Made by a program: the position numbers and the translations under genes. Positions 1-8,024 of a stretch of 64,000 nucleotides of DNA are shown here, one piece after another. The stretch is taken from assembly GCA_020697375.1 (NCBI GenBank), contig JAJFBJ010000005.1:1-64000 (forward strand), in the 5' to 3' direction. The notes under the pieces were generated by a model, which was given only the letters and a program-made list of their open reading frames with translations, made no database searches and was not told the origin of the DNA. Numbering within the stretch: position 1 is the stretch's first letter; each line of letters starts with the position of its first letter. Origin of the DNA: Nitrospira sp. (lineage in GTDB: Bacteria; Nitrospirota; Nitrospiria; Nitrospirales; Nitrospiraceae).

Positions 1-399
1 CAGGAACGGTCAGAAAGCTTGTGCGGACCGGCGAATAGTCCTGAGTAAGAGCCGCAACAAGGGTCTCGGACGGTGATGTAATGGGTGAATGTCTGCCTGA
101 CCTGAATCATAGATCGTTGCCGCGGCGTTTATTGCTTCCGTTTATTGCTTCATGGGCAGGTGTGTTTGAATGATCGACTGCATGTATCGAATTTGATAAC
201 AGATGTATTCCCGCGAGCGGGCCTCTATTCAATCCGGAAGGGAGGCATCGACTGCAGGCCGCAGTGGCGTGGACCAGGCCCGTGCGACGCCTGTTCGGTC
301 TTCGGGGTTCCTCCTAGTATGGCCGGCGGGACTGTCGCGCTATCCTGGCGCAGGCCGGTTGCTTCCGAGGTAATCATTCGGGATCAGGAGGATTTATTC
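1..399. other. Left-edge stretch, no gene recognised
   Basis: No convincing coding region. An open frame runs from 145 into the next gene, but its upstream part has no ribosome binding site and no recognisable protein similarity, so it is read as non-coding or as the upstream region of the gene at 400. Confidence 0.5.
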
Positions 400-654
400 A
401 TGGCTGATGACACGAAGGAAATCCAGATCGCCGGTTGCCAGGTGCAGTTGACCTATCATGCCCTCGCCGATGGCCGTTGGACCGTGCAAGGGATCGTACG
501 GTGCGGAACGGGTGAAAAGACCGGCGAGCAGCCGGTCGCCACCGGTCCTTGCGAGTCGCGGGAGGCAGCTGAAAGGGAAGCCCTCGAGCGCGTGGGCCAG
601 GTTCTGGGGCGCAATGAGGACCGCAGTACTTCCCGGGTGAAGAACTGGAGTTAA
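400..654 (+). CDS. Small hypothetical protein, 84 residues
   Basis: Not recognised. A soluble-looking protein without signal peptide or membrane segment, with an N-terminal half that reads as beta strands (IQIAGCQVQLTY) and a charged, probably helical C-terminal half rich in Glu and Arg. The start at 400 is chosen because AGGAGG lies at 386-391, eight bases upstream; the frame is open back to 145 but lacks such a site there. The next gene follows on the same strand after about 170 bases, so co-transcription is possible but not shown. Confidence 0.6.
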   Translation: MADDTKEIQIAGCQVQLTYHALADGRWTVQGIVRCGTGEKTGEQPVATGPCESREAAEREALERVGQVLGRNEDRSTSRVKNWS

Positions 655-822
655 CGCAGCCTCCGTACCTTTCGAGCGACCTTCTCTGTCGCCACATGCA
701 CCCGGCAAGATCACTCGTATGTTCGCCCGGCTTGAGGCGATGGTTCCAGGACGGAGGAAGGCTCGCACCGGGAGGGCGATGTGGATGCGCATCGAGAGAA
801 CAGCTTGCAGCGGAGGAGACCC

Positions 823-1542
823 ATGGAACGTCTGAAGGAAAAGGTCGTGATCGTCACCGGCAGCAGCAGCGGCATCGGCAAGGCTATCGCGCTGCGGTTC
901 GGGCAGGAAGGGGCGACGGTAGTGGTTGCTGCGCGGCGATCGAACGAATGTGAGAAGACGGTCGCTCAGATCCAGGCCGCCGGCGGGACTGCATTTCCGG
1001 TGAAGACGGACATCGCCGATGAGTCACAAGTCAACGCGCTTATCGCCGAAACGGTGCGGCGTTTTCAGCGTCTGGATATTCTCGTCAACAACGCCGGCAT
1101 TTTCGGCGGCCGCCGGCTCGCGGAGACGACCACCGAGGCGTTCGACGATGTCATGACTACCAATGTCCGAGGAACGTTTTTCTGTTGCCGTGCAGGGTTC
1201 GCGCAGATGAAGGAGCAGGGGGGCGGGACGATCATCAACATGTCGAGTGTGGCCGGCCTGCAGGCTTGGAGCGGGAGTGGGACGTATAGCGCCTCGAAAC
1301 ATGCGATCATGGCCTTAACCAAGTCGCTCGCGGACGAGGGCCGTGCCTATCACATCAAAGTCAGTGCCATTTGTCCCGGCGGGGTGGCGGACGAATTAGT
1401 GGATGCCACGGCGGATGAACGGGCGCGCAGCGAAAAGATCGACCCCTTCGACATCGCCGAAACCGCGCTCTATCTGGCCTGTCTCGGTCCGCAGGCGGTA
1501 GTGCATCAGGTGGTGGTGGATCGGATCGGCGCCGACTGGTGA
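823..1542 (+). CDS. Short-chain dehydrogenase/reductase (SDR family)
   Basis: Classical SDR of 239 residues. Seen: the dinucleotide-binding motif TGSSSGIG near residues 12-19, the structural NNAG motif near residue 90, the catalytic serine in NMSS and the active-site YSASK near residue 155. These give an NAD(P)H-dependent oxidoreductase acting on an alcohol or carbonyl; the substrate cannot be read from the sequence. An Arg-rich stretch (AARRSN) after the second strand is compatible with NADPH preference, which is inference. Start 823 is chosen over the GTG at 781 because GGAGGAG lies just upstream and the protein then begins directly before the Rossmann strand. No clear operon partner. Confidence 0.88.
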   Translation: MERLKEKVVIVTGSSSGIGKAIALRFGQEGATVVVAARRSNECEKTVAQIQAAGGTAFPVKTDIADESQVNALIAETVRRFQRLDILVNNAGIFGGRRLAETTTEAFDDVMTTNVRGTFFCCRAGFAQMKEQGGGTIINMSSVAGLQAWSGSGTYSASKHAIMALTKSLADEGRAYHIKVSAICPGGVADELVDATADERARSEKIDPFDIAETALYLACLGPQAVVHQVVVDRIGADW

Positions 1543-1618
1543 TGACGGAGGAGGCTCAATTTGTTTCGCGGCTGCTTCGGCCTTGGCCGCCGGCCTTTCT
1601 TGAATCAACCAAGGCTGT

Positions 1619-1942
1619 TCAATGACCGTCAGGTTCAGGCGGATTGGCCGGCGGCGCGGCCGACGCGAGAAATTTCTTCAGGCGCTCGGCCTGCTGCGGC
1701 TGTACGGAGAGAAAGTGAACGCCGAATTCCTCCTCACGGACCCATCGCACGGCCGCGAGATCCACGAGGATCGGCAATTCTGTAGGCGACACGAGTAACC
1801 TCAATGAAAGATAGGTATTGGCCGGCAACGGGCTGGCGCATTGGATTCGGCAACCTTCCACCGACAGGTCCTGTAACAGTCCTTCTCCGGTTGTAGCGGA
1901 TGTAGTTGAAAGAGACACGTGATAGTGAACCTTCATGGGCAT
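1619..1942 (-). CDS. PilZ-domain-like protein, 107 residues
   Basis: A single small domain resembling PilZ, the fold that binds cyclic di-GMP. Seen: the second PilZ motif (D/N-x-S-x-x-G) as DLSVEGCRI around residues 25-33, followed by beta-rich sequence and a C-terminal helix (QPQQAERLKKFL). The first motif, RxxxR, which contacts the nucleotide, is absent: the N-terminus reads MPMKVHYHVSL. An in-frame TAA lies a few codons upstream, so a missed start does not explain this. It may be a non-binding PilZ or a protein-protein module. Weak AAGGA upstream of the start. Converges on the SDR gene. Confidence 0.65.
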   Translation of the reverse strand: MPMKVHYHVSLSTTSATTGEGLLQDLSVEGCRIQCASPLPANTYLSLRLLVSPTELPILVDLAAVRWVREEEFGVHFLSVQPQQAERLKKFLASAAPPANPPEPDGH

Positions 1943-2442
1943 CGATGCTGGTTATCCTTACCCGACGTGAGTGATGGCTTTGACCTGTGAACCGTTGCCC
2001 GGCGTTGGTGACACATAAGGCGATCACATGAAGCCGCCAGATTCATGAACCTGTCTCGTGAAGCGCTTTGCCGAAGACGAGCGACGAGAGAGACGGCGGG
2101 CGGGAAATGCCCCTGCCGGCTGATGGTCATAGCATATCGCCGTGCCTGGTGCGATCAGGATAACGTCTCCGACCATTTGGAATTGGGAAAAGCACTAGGG
2201 TATTCAGGCAGGTATGGCACAAAGCGCCTTCGATTGCGGACCTTCGGCGGCGCTTGCATCCTTGACTCTAGCATTCAGCGGGAGCCAAGCTAACATATCC
2301 CTGGAGGTTTGCATGAATCCTCGGGTTACGCCGCACCGCCCAACCGCTTGTTTGTATCCCTACGATACCCGCGCATCTCCTTGCCGTCGCGGCTTCCATG
2401 CCAAAGATGACTGACATTTCACCTAGGGAAGGAGTACTCGCT
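1943..2442. other. Intergenic region, possibly one tiny ORF
   Basis: About 500 bases with no recognisable full gene. It separates the PilZ gene (minus) from the exported-protein gene at 2443 (plus) and so should contain both promoters; I could not place convincing -35/-10 pairs. The only coding-like signal is a 33-codon ORF at 2313. Confidence 0.4.
2313..2414 (+). CDS. Possible 33-residue leader ORF
   Basis: ATG at 2313 follows a good ribosome binding site (CTGGAGG, six to seven bases upstream) and reads 33 codons to TGA. The peptide has several Arg, Pro and Cys residues and resembles nothing I know. It ends 28 bases before the start of the exported protein, so it could be a leader peptide or a chance ORF. 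The strong binding site is the only support. Confidence 0.25.
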   Translation: MNPRVTPHRPTACLYPYDTRASPCRRGFHAKDD

Positions 2443-2763
2443 ATGAAAACAGCAACGTTCGCAGGTCTTTTTGTATTGTCCGGCATGTTCGTTACCACCG
2501 TGGCGTTCGGTAATCCGACGATGCTGCCCCAGCATCCCGGTTACCCGATGAACAAGGCGATCGATCCGGTGACCGGCCAGTCTCTCGCCAATGACCCAGG
2601 CCGCTCAAATGCGGTAGGGGACTCCGCACTCCATAAGTCGACGGCCATCAGTGACCGTAATCTATCCCAACAGTTGTCCTCCAGCGACCAGGACAAACTC
2701 CCTGAGAAGTCCGCGACTGATGCCAGATCGAAAGAGCAGGACCAGAAGACGGATCGCCGGTGA
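2443..2763 (+). CDS. Small exported protein, 106 residues
   Basis: Function unknown. An N-terminal signal peptide is visible (MKTATFAGLFVLSGMFVTTV followed by AFG), with cleavage likely after AFG near residue 23. The mature part is hydrophilic, Ser/Asp/Lys-rich and probably disordered, as in small periplasmic proteins. The start at 2443 is supported by GGAAGGAG about seven bases upstream; the frame opens earlier at 2398 but would bury the signal peptide. Stands alone ahead of the mutY cluster, about 190 bases away. Confidence 0.7.
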   Translation: MKTATFAGLFVLSGMFVTTVAFGNPTMLPQHPGYPMNKAIDPVTGQSLANDPGRSNAVGDSALHKSTAISDRNLSQQLSSSDQDKLPEKSATDARSKEQDQKTDRR

Positions 2764-2953
2764 AAGGATCCACGAGGGCATGGTCTTGACCGGCAAAGCA
2801 TAGAGGTTCTGATAACGGGTGGTGGCGAGAGGGCGCAGGGCACGGCTCAGACCCCATGGATTCACGGGCCGGGGCGGTGTCCTGCCGTTCCTTTTGCCTC
2901 ATTTGATTTTCGCCCCGCCGCCTTTTAGAATGCCGCCACGCATCAGATCTGTT

Positions 2954-3679
2954 ATGCCTACGAAGTCTCCCGTTCAGAAAAAACCCCCAGGCCGCACGAA
3001 GAAGCCGTCTAAGCCCTCCGTCAAGCTTGTGCGCGGCCAGAAGCAGCGATTTCAACGGCGACTGTTGAAATGGTACAAGGAGCATGGGCGGGATCTGCCC
3101 TGGCGCAAGACCTCCGACCCCTATCACATTCTGGTATCCGAAGTGATGCTGCAACAGACGCAAGTCGATCGGGTCATTCCGAAGTACCACGAGTTTCTGG
3201 AGCGCTATCCCTCTTTTCAGGAGTTGGCTGAGGCGCCGGTCGCGGATGTGAAGCAGACCTGGTATCCGTTGGGCTACAACATCCGCCCCGAGCGGCTGCA
3301 TGGCATCGCCTGTGAGACGGTGGCCCGGTACGGGGGACAGTTGCCGAGCGATGCGGATGAATTGTTGTCCTTCAAGGGCATCGGCCGTTATACCGCCGGA
3401 GCGATCCGTTCCTTTGCCTTCAACGAAGACGCCCCCATTCTGGACACGAACGTGATCCGGCTGTTGCATCGCGTCTTTGTCGCGGAGGGCGATCCGAAAG
3501 CACAGAAGGCCATGCTGTGGGAACTGTCTGAAGCCTTGATTCCGCGCGGCAAGGGATACGATTTCAACCAGGCCCTGATGGATTTTGGCGCTACTGTTTG
3601 TTCGGCTCGCAATCCCTATTGCCTGCTCTGTCCCATGAAGACATTATGCAAAACCTATCCATTCCATCGGGGAAAGTGA
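2954..3679 (+). CDS. mutY: MutY-type adenine DNA glycosylase, catalytic half only
   Basis: Base-excision repair glycosylase of the HhH-GPD superfamily, expected to remove adenine mispaired with 8-oxoguanine. Seen: a Lys/Arg/Pro-rich N-terminal tail of about 27 residues, SEVMLQQTQV with the catalytic Glu (about residue 63), the helix-hairpin-helix KGIGRYTAGA, the catalytic Asp in ILDTNV, and the iron-sulfur ligands C-x6-C-x2-C-x5-C near the end. Length is 241 residues against about 350 for full MutY: the C-terminal Nudix-like 8-oxoG recognition domain is missing. A separate Nudix gene lies 123 bases downstream. A start at 2930 is also possible. A mismatch glycosylase of the MIG type is a less likely alternative. 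Confidence 0.85.
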   Translation: MPTKSPVQKKPPGRTKKPSKPSVKLVRGQKQRFQRRLLKWYKEHGRDLPWRKTSDPYHILVSEVMLQQTQVDRVIPKYHEFLERYPSFQELAEAPVADVKQTWYPLGYNIRPERLHGIACETVARYGGQLPSDADELLSFKGIGRYTAGAIRSFAFNEDAPILDTNVIRLLHRVFVAEGDPKAQKAMLWELSEALIPRGKGYDFNQALMDFGATVCSARNPYCLLCPMKTLCKTYPFHRGK

Positions 3680-3703
3680 TCGATCCAGAATTGTCGAGTT
3701 GAT

Positions 3704-3792
3704 CATTGCACCATTGCATCAGTGAAATGAATTTCATCATTGACCGGATAAACAATGATGCACTGATCCAAGGGTGCAATGATTCAATATCG
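3704..3792 (+). repeat. Degenerate 8-bp tandem array A
   Basis: Between mutY and the Nudix gene. Units in 8-base register: CATTGCAC (3704), CATTGCAT (3712), CAGTGAAA (3720), a slip of about ten bases, CATTGACC (3738), a 7-base slip, CAATGATG (3753), CACTGATC (3761), CAAGGGTG (3769), CAATGATT (3777), CAATATCG (3785). Consensus close to CANTGANN. Related arrays occur at 47636 and 50525. Confidence 0.7.
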
Positions 3793-3802
3793 GGTGGTTG
3801 CG

Positions 3803-4195
3803 ATGAAAGTCATCGAGGTTGCCGCAGGGTTAATCAGGCAGGATGGGCGGTACCTGATTGCGCGCCGGAAGCCGGACGTGCATCTCGGAGGGTTCTGGGA
3901 GTTTCCGGGAGGGAAGAGAGAGTCAGGGGAGTCACTGGAAGAATGTCTGCATCGGGAGCTATGGGAAGAGCTCAATATTCGTATCGATGCGCCGGTTCCA
4001 TTCCAGGTCATACGGCATGAATATCCCGAGAAAGTTGTGGAGCTGCATTTCTTTCGCTGCCGGATCGAATCAGGCGAGGCGGTCGCGCTGGACTGCTCGG
4101 AGCTTCGATGGGTCTACCCTCATGAGATGGCCGCGTTCGAGTTTCCTTCGGCCGATTTGGCCGTTATCGCGGCGCTTCAACAGGGGAAAGTGTAG
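3803..4195 (+). CDS. Nudix hydrolase, MutT-like
   Basis: Stand-alone Nudix enzyme of 130 residues, likely cleaving oxidised nucleoside triphosphates such as 8-oxo-dGTP to the monophosphate. Seen: the Nudix box starting GGKRESGE and ending RELWEELNI, matching G-x5-E-x7-R-E-U-x-E-E-x-G-U except that the last Gly is Asn. FWEFPGGK before it is typical of MutT. The intact metal-binding glutamates argue for catalytic activity, unlike the degenerate Nudix-fold domain of MutY. Start 3803 is preferred over ATG 3779, which lies inside the octamer array. Follows mutY and precedes the exonuclease by six bases, so probably one operon for nucleotide-pool and DNA repair. Confidence 0.88.
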   Translation: MKVIEVAAGLIRQDGRYLIARRKPDVHLGGFWEFPGGKRESGESLEECLHRELWEELNIRIDAPVPFQVIRHEYPEKVVELHFFRCRIESGEAVALDCSELRWVYPHEMAAFEFPSADLAVIAALQQGKV

Positions 4196-4201
4196 GGGCC
4201 T

Positions 4202-4918
4202 ATGAAAGTAGTCCTCGACATTGAAACGGTGCAGGCTCCCAGGGAGGAATGGGCCCGCTTGGCCGGTCGTGAGCTTGCGTCAGGCGAGGCCGTCTTTGCC
4301 GAGACAGGCGGAGATTTGTTCGCCGTCGCAGGAGCCCAAGCACTACATCAGCTCGATGAAGAGCTATACGAAAAGTCTTCCTTCGACGGGACGTTCAGCA
4401 AGATCGTCTGTATCGGCCTCCTGGAGTTTTCCGATAATCTCGAACCGCGCGGCGCCACGTCCTGGTATGGGGGCAACGAACGTGAATTGTTGCGCGGGTT
4501 CTGGACTCACGTCGGGCAGCTGCGCCCGTCGCTGTTCATAACCCACAACGGGCTGAACTTCGATTTGCCCTTCATCAAGAAGCGATCGATCATCCATCAA
4601 GTGAAGCCCACCGTGGAAATCAATCTGGCCAAATTCCGGGCGGAACCGGTCTACGATACGATGGCCGTCTGGAGTAATTGGGACAATCGTGGCTGGGTAA
4701 AACTGGATGTCCTGGCGCGGGCCTTGAACGTGGACAGCAAGTCGGGAAGCGGGTCTCAGGTGGCGCAAATGTGGGCCGAAGGGCAGGGACAGGAGATCGC
4801 TCTCTATTGTTTACAAGATACCTATGTGACCTATGGCTGCTATTGCCGGATGAATTTCCGGCAGCCGATTTCTAAGGAAGTGGTGCTGCTGAAGCCGGAG
4901 TTGATCGACGTGGGTTAG
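4202..4918 (+). CDS. Predicted 3'-5' exonuclease, DEDDy superfamily (PolB-exo-like)
   Basis: RNase H-fold nuclease of 238 residues. Seen: motif I LDIETV at residues 5-10 (Asp and Glu), motif II THNGLNFDLPFI with the conserved Asn and Asp, and motif III YCLQDTYVTY with the Y-x3-D signature of the DEDDy class. These are the acidic residues that bind two metal ions. The family is known as predicted 3'-5' exonucleases related to the polymerase B proofreading domain; the cellular substrate is not established. Six bases separate its start from the Nudix stop, so it belongs to the mutY-Nudix cluster, which suggests a role in DNA repair or proofreading. Confidence 0.82.
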   Translation: MKVVLDIETVQAPREEWARLAGRELASGEAVFAETGGDLFAVAGAQALHQLDEELYEKSSFDGTFSKIVCIGLLEFSDNLEPRGATSWYGGNERELLRGFWTHVGQLRPSLFITHNGLNFDLPFIKKRSIIHQVKPTVEINLAKFRAEPVYDTMAVWSNWDNRGWVKLDVLARALNVDSKSGSGSQVAQMWAEGQGQEIALYCLQDTYVTYGCYCRMNFRQPISKEVVLLKPELIDVG

Positions 4919-4934
4919 GGGGCAGGGCGAGCGG

Positions 4935-5975
4935 TCAGCGAATGGTGAGTTCGGCGCTGTTGCGTTTGTCGCGTTTCAGCAAAGTCTGCTTGGTCTTCAC
5001 GGCTCGGAGTTCCTTGTCCTTCCTTTCCAATTGCTCGCGCATCGACTCCAAATCTCTGCGGAGCGCGCTGATCTTGGCATCTTTGCTGGCCATCGCCTGC
5101 CGCGCGTCCAGCAACTCTTGCGAAATTTCGTTCGGCTGTTCGTCCTGATCAGGCGAGGCCTGCGCCGCCGGCTTGTCAGCGACCGGTGGTTGTGAATCCG
5201 GTACATTCTTGACAGGTTGCGCTTCCGACAGGACGGCGACCATGACGGGCGAACGCATGGGCCGGACCGGTTGAGATGCCGGCTCGGACGTTCCGGCCAT
5301 CATCGTCGAGGCGGGCTCCGGTTGTCCGGCGAACAGCCGATAGTCGATGGCGAGCGACTTGAGTTGCGGATGACCCTGGGCAATGGAGGGCAAGATTCCC
5401 TCGATCCTCCCGGCTGATTCGGGAGTGATCGTGACGATGCGCGCCGGCCGGCCGCTGCCGAACAGCGACGACTCGACTTTTGAGAGCGAGCCGTTGTGCT
5501 CGGTCAGGGTGAAGTATAGCCGGTCGTTCCGAACGTAAAGGGTGCCCGCGGTGGGTTCAGAGCCTGACCCTGCCGATGAGGACAAGCGGAAAGCGACCAC
5601 ATATTCTGGTTGCGCTTGAGACAATGCTTGGGCCAGCAGGGGAGCGAGATATCGCACGTCCTCATCGCTGAATGCTGTCATCGGCTTGCTGCCATCCACG
5701 GGCAGATTCGAACTATCCATTGCCGCCTCTGAAATCATGATCCCGCGCAGCAGGTTTTCGAGGGTGGCCGTCTCAATGATGCTGGGGTGCGCGGCTTCAA
5801 ATTCCCAATCGGCGACTTCTTCGAGCCGGACGTAACCCCGGGGTTGCGTGGCGGCTGTCTGTTGAAGGGTGGTGGAGGTTGACGAACAGCCTGCGGCCAT
5901 GGTTCCCATCAGGGCCAATCCAAGAAGGCCGGAGTTCAGGATCTTTGTGAAGGGATTGGGGAAGCCTTGTCGCAT
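4935..5975 (-). CDS. Predicted lipoprotein with C-terminal coiled coil
   Basis: 346 residues, unrecognised function. Seen: a signal peptide with a lipobox (LALMGTMAAGC, Cys about residue 30), a mixed alpha/beta region over residues 45-210, a low-complexity Pro/Ala/Ser/Gln linker over about 210-280, and a C-terminal heptad-rich coiled coil (from about ISQELLDARQ to LLKRDK). The architecture suits an envelope lipoprotein that scaffolds or contacts peptidoglycan or other proteins. GGAAG precedes the start by about seven bases. It converges on the exonuclease gene with 16 bases between stops; the small membrane protein gene 6062-6193 lies upstream on the same strand. Confidence 0.72.
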   Translation of the reverse strand: MRQGFPNPFTKILNSGLLGLALMGTMAAGCSSTSTTLQQTAATQPRGYVRLEEVADWEFEAAHPSIIETATLENLLRGIMISEAAMDSSNLPVDGSKPMTAFSDEDVRYLAPLLAQALSQAQPEYVVAFRLSSSAGSGSEPTAGTLYVRNDRLYFTLTEHNGSLSKVESSLFGSGRPARIVTITPESAGRIEGILPSIAQGHPQLKSLAIDYRLFAGQPEPASTMMAGTSEPASQPVRPMRSPVMVAVLSEAQPVKNVPDSQPPVADKPAAQASPDQDEQPNEISQELLDARQAMASKDAKISALRRDLESMREQLERKDKELRAVKTKQTLLKRDKRNSAELTIR

Positions 5976-6061
5976 GGCGGTCTTCCTTCTAGGCTAGTCG
6001 TGGCGCCGGCTCCGGCCGGAGCGGATCGCGGCGAAGGCGCGTGCTCACGAGGGATCCGTCG

Positions 6062-6193
6062 TTACCATAAGCCCAATCCCATCATCACGACGCCGAGCGC
6101 CATCCATCCGAAGACGCCGACGGCGATGATGGTTTCGAGGCTCAAACCGCGAGGGGCCTCTTCGGCGCGACTCTGGGAATCTTCTTTCTTCAT
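6062..6193 (-). CDS. 43-residue single-span membrane protein
   Basis: A small gene. Reading the minus strand from ATG (6193-6191) gives 43 residues: a charged N-terminus (MKKEDSQSRAEEAPRG), then one transmembrane segment (about residues 18-42) rich in Gly, Val and Met, ending at Trp. AAAGGA lies about ten bases upstream. Size and topology resemble small accessory subunits of membrane complexes, but no specific family is recognised. It is followed after 86 bases by the lipoprotein gene on the same strand. Confidence 0.6.
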   Translation of the reverse strand: MKKEDSQSRAEEAPRGLSLETIIAVGVFGWMALGVVMMGLGLW

Positions 6194-6665
6194 GATGGGA
6201 ACATCCTTTAGGAACAGGGTTCTCGGTTGACCGGGCAGTGAATATCAAGGTTGCGAGAATGGACGTAGCAAGGGCTATGCCCCATGCTTGGCTCACGGAG
6301 CAATGTTCGGCGTTCCCCAAGTGATCAATGAAGCAGGCGCCTGCTGCGAATGTTTGTAGCGCAGCCGGCTTTCTAAGCCATTGATGTTTCAGACAGTGAA
6401 ATTGCTTCCCTGAAGACGGGATGGTGAAACGCAGCGCTCCGGACTGAAGCGGACTGAAGATGGATGGCGCCGAACGAAGCGGATGCCGGCAGCAATGCTG
6501 TCAGTCTGACGATGGCTGTGTCTAAATTTTGGCAGGCGCCGTTCAGGAGTGAGCAACCACGTCTTTGCCGGTTTGCGATGTTCCATGTGCCGGGGCTGCG
6601 CAGGTCGAGCCATCTCGAATGTGGAATCCTGCCGAGCAATGGTTTTGGGGGATGACAGGAACGAT
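6194..6665. other. Intergenic region, nothing recognised
   Basis: About 470 bases between the small membrane-protein gene and the miaB stop. Overlapping open frames exist on both strands, but none has a supported start, known motif or coherent hydropathy. It may contain the promoter of the small membrane protein. Confidence 0.4.
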
Positions 6666-8024
6666 TCACGGTTGGGCGGCAAGAGAATCGAGCCGCCCCA
6701 TGAGCACGGCGGCGTTCGCGTCGAGGATGGTGATGGGTTGCATGCTGCCGAGCGAGGCCGGGGCGTCGCTCTTGTTCCAGATGACTGTAATGTTCGTATC
6801 GGTGCGGCCCATCCATTGATCAAGGGAGCGTTTCGAGTCGCCTTCGACCATGACCGGGACGGTTCTTCCGATCAGGTTCCGATTAAGGCTGGCCGTGATT
6901 GGGCGCTGCAGGTCCACCAGCCGGCCGACTCGTTCCCCCTTGACCGTTTCCGGGACATCGTCTGGAAACTTTCGAGCGGCGATGGTATTTTTCCGTTCGG
7001 AATACTTGAACACATAGGCGGAATGATAATTCACCTCCTGGACCAGGCGGTAGGTATCGAGGAACTCCTCTTCGGTTTCAGAGCAAAATCCGCAGATGAT
7101 GTCGGTGGTCAGGGCGATTTCGGGATGCCGGCGCCGAATGCTCGCGGCCAGGTCGAGGTACTCTTTCCTGCTGTAGGTGCGGTTCATCATCTCCAGGATG
7201 CGGTCGTTGCCTGACTGCAAAGGCAGATGAATGTGCTTGCAGATGTTCGGATGACCCGCCACTGCATCCAGCAATGAAACGGGAAAATCTTTCGGGTGCG
7301 GGGAAGTAAACCGGACCCGCTGGACCCCTGGCACGTCCGCGACGGCGAGGATTAGGCGCGTAAAATCCCAATCGCCGTACCGGTAGGAATTGACGTTCTG
7401 TCCGAGCAGGCCGATCTGCCCATGGCCGGCCGCTACGGAGGCCTCGACCTCCCGAAGCACACCGTGAGGATCGCGTGAACGTTCGCGTCCCCGCGTATAG
7501 GGCACGACACAGAAACTGCAAAAATTGTCGCAGCCGCGCATGATGGCGATCCAGGCATTGATGCCGCCGTCGCGCTCAGGAAGGATATCGTCATAGGTCT
7601 CATACTCGGACAGATCGACGGCCAGTCCGCGCCGGGCAAGTCCCTGTTCCTCGGCGTTCAGCGCGTTCGTCAGCAATCCAGGCAGTTGCCGGTATCCGTC
7701 CGGGCCTACGAGGATGTCCACGAGCGGTTGTTTGTCCGTCAATTCTTCCTTGAGGTTTTGTGCCATGCAGCCGAGCACTCCCACCACCAGCGGCCGCTGT
7801 TCCTTGACGGCTTTCAGTTCGGCGAGATGCCCATAGACTTTGTTGTGGGCGTTCTCGCGAATGGCGCAGGTGTTCATGAGCATGACATCGGCGCGCTCGC
7901 GATCTTCGGTAAACTCGAATCCCGCCTTGCGGAGCAACGACCGGACGAGCTCCGAGTCATATTCGTTCATCTGGCAACCGAAGGTTTCAATATGGACCTG
8001 ATGGGGCTTGTCCGGCTGTTTCAT
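6666..8024 (-). CDS. miaB: tRNA-2-methylthio-N6-dimethylallyladenosine synthase
   Basis: Radical SAM methylthiotransferase that adds the 2-methylthio group to i6A37 of tRNAs reading UNN codons. Seen in order over 452 residues: N-terminal MTTase domain with three cluster-binding cysteines (FGCQMN, NTCAIREN, LGCMAQ), the radical SAM motif CDNFCSFC near residue 160, the core barrel with LLGQNVNSY and HLPLQSGND, and a C-terminal TRAM region. ETFGCQMN at the N-terminus is the MiaB signature. ATG 8024 is chosen because it overlaps the mtaB stop as ATGA, implying translational coupling; the open frame further upstream overlaps mtaB and is spurious. Confidence 0.95.
   Translation of the reverse strand: MKQPDKPHQVHIETFGCQMNEYDSELVRSLLRKAGFEFTEDRERADVMLMNTCAIRENAHNKVYGHLAELKAVKEQRPLVVGVLGCMAQNLKEELTDKQPLVDILVGPDGYRQLPGLLTNALNAEEQGLARRGLAVDLSEYETYDDILPERDGGINAWIAIMRGCDNFCSFCVVPYTRGRERSRDPHGVLREVEASVAAGHGQIGLLGQNVNSYRYGDWDFTRLILAVADVPGVQRVRFTSPHPKDFPVSLLDAVAGHPNICKHIHLPLQSGNDRILEMMNRTYSRKEYLDLAASIRRRHPEIALTTDIICGFCSETEEEFLDTYRLVQEVNYHSAYVFKYSERKNTIAARKFPDDVPETVKGERVGRLVDLQRPITASLNRNLIGRTVPVMVEGDSKRSLDQWMGRTDTNITVIWNKSDAPASLGSMQPITILDANAAVLMGRLDSLAAQP

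Noticed and set aside
2648..3469. 273-codon open frame antisense to mutY
   Set aside because: Same reason: mutY motifs on the other strand are unambiguous and the antisense product is low-complexity Arg/Gln-rich.
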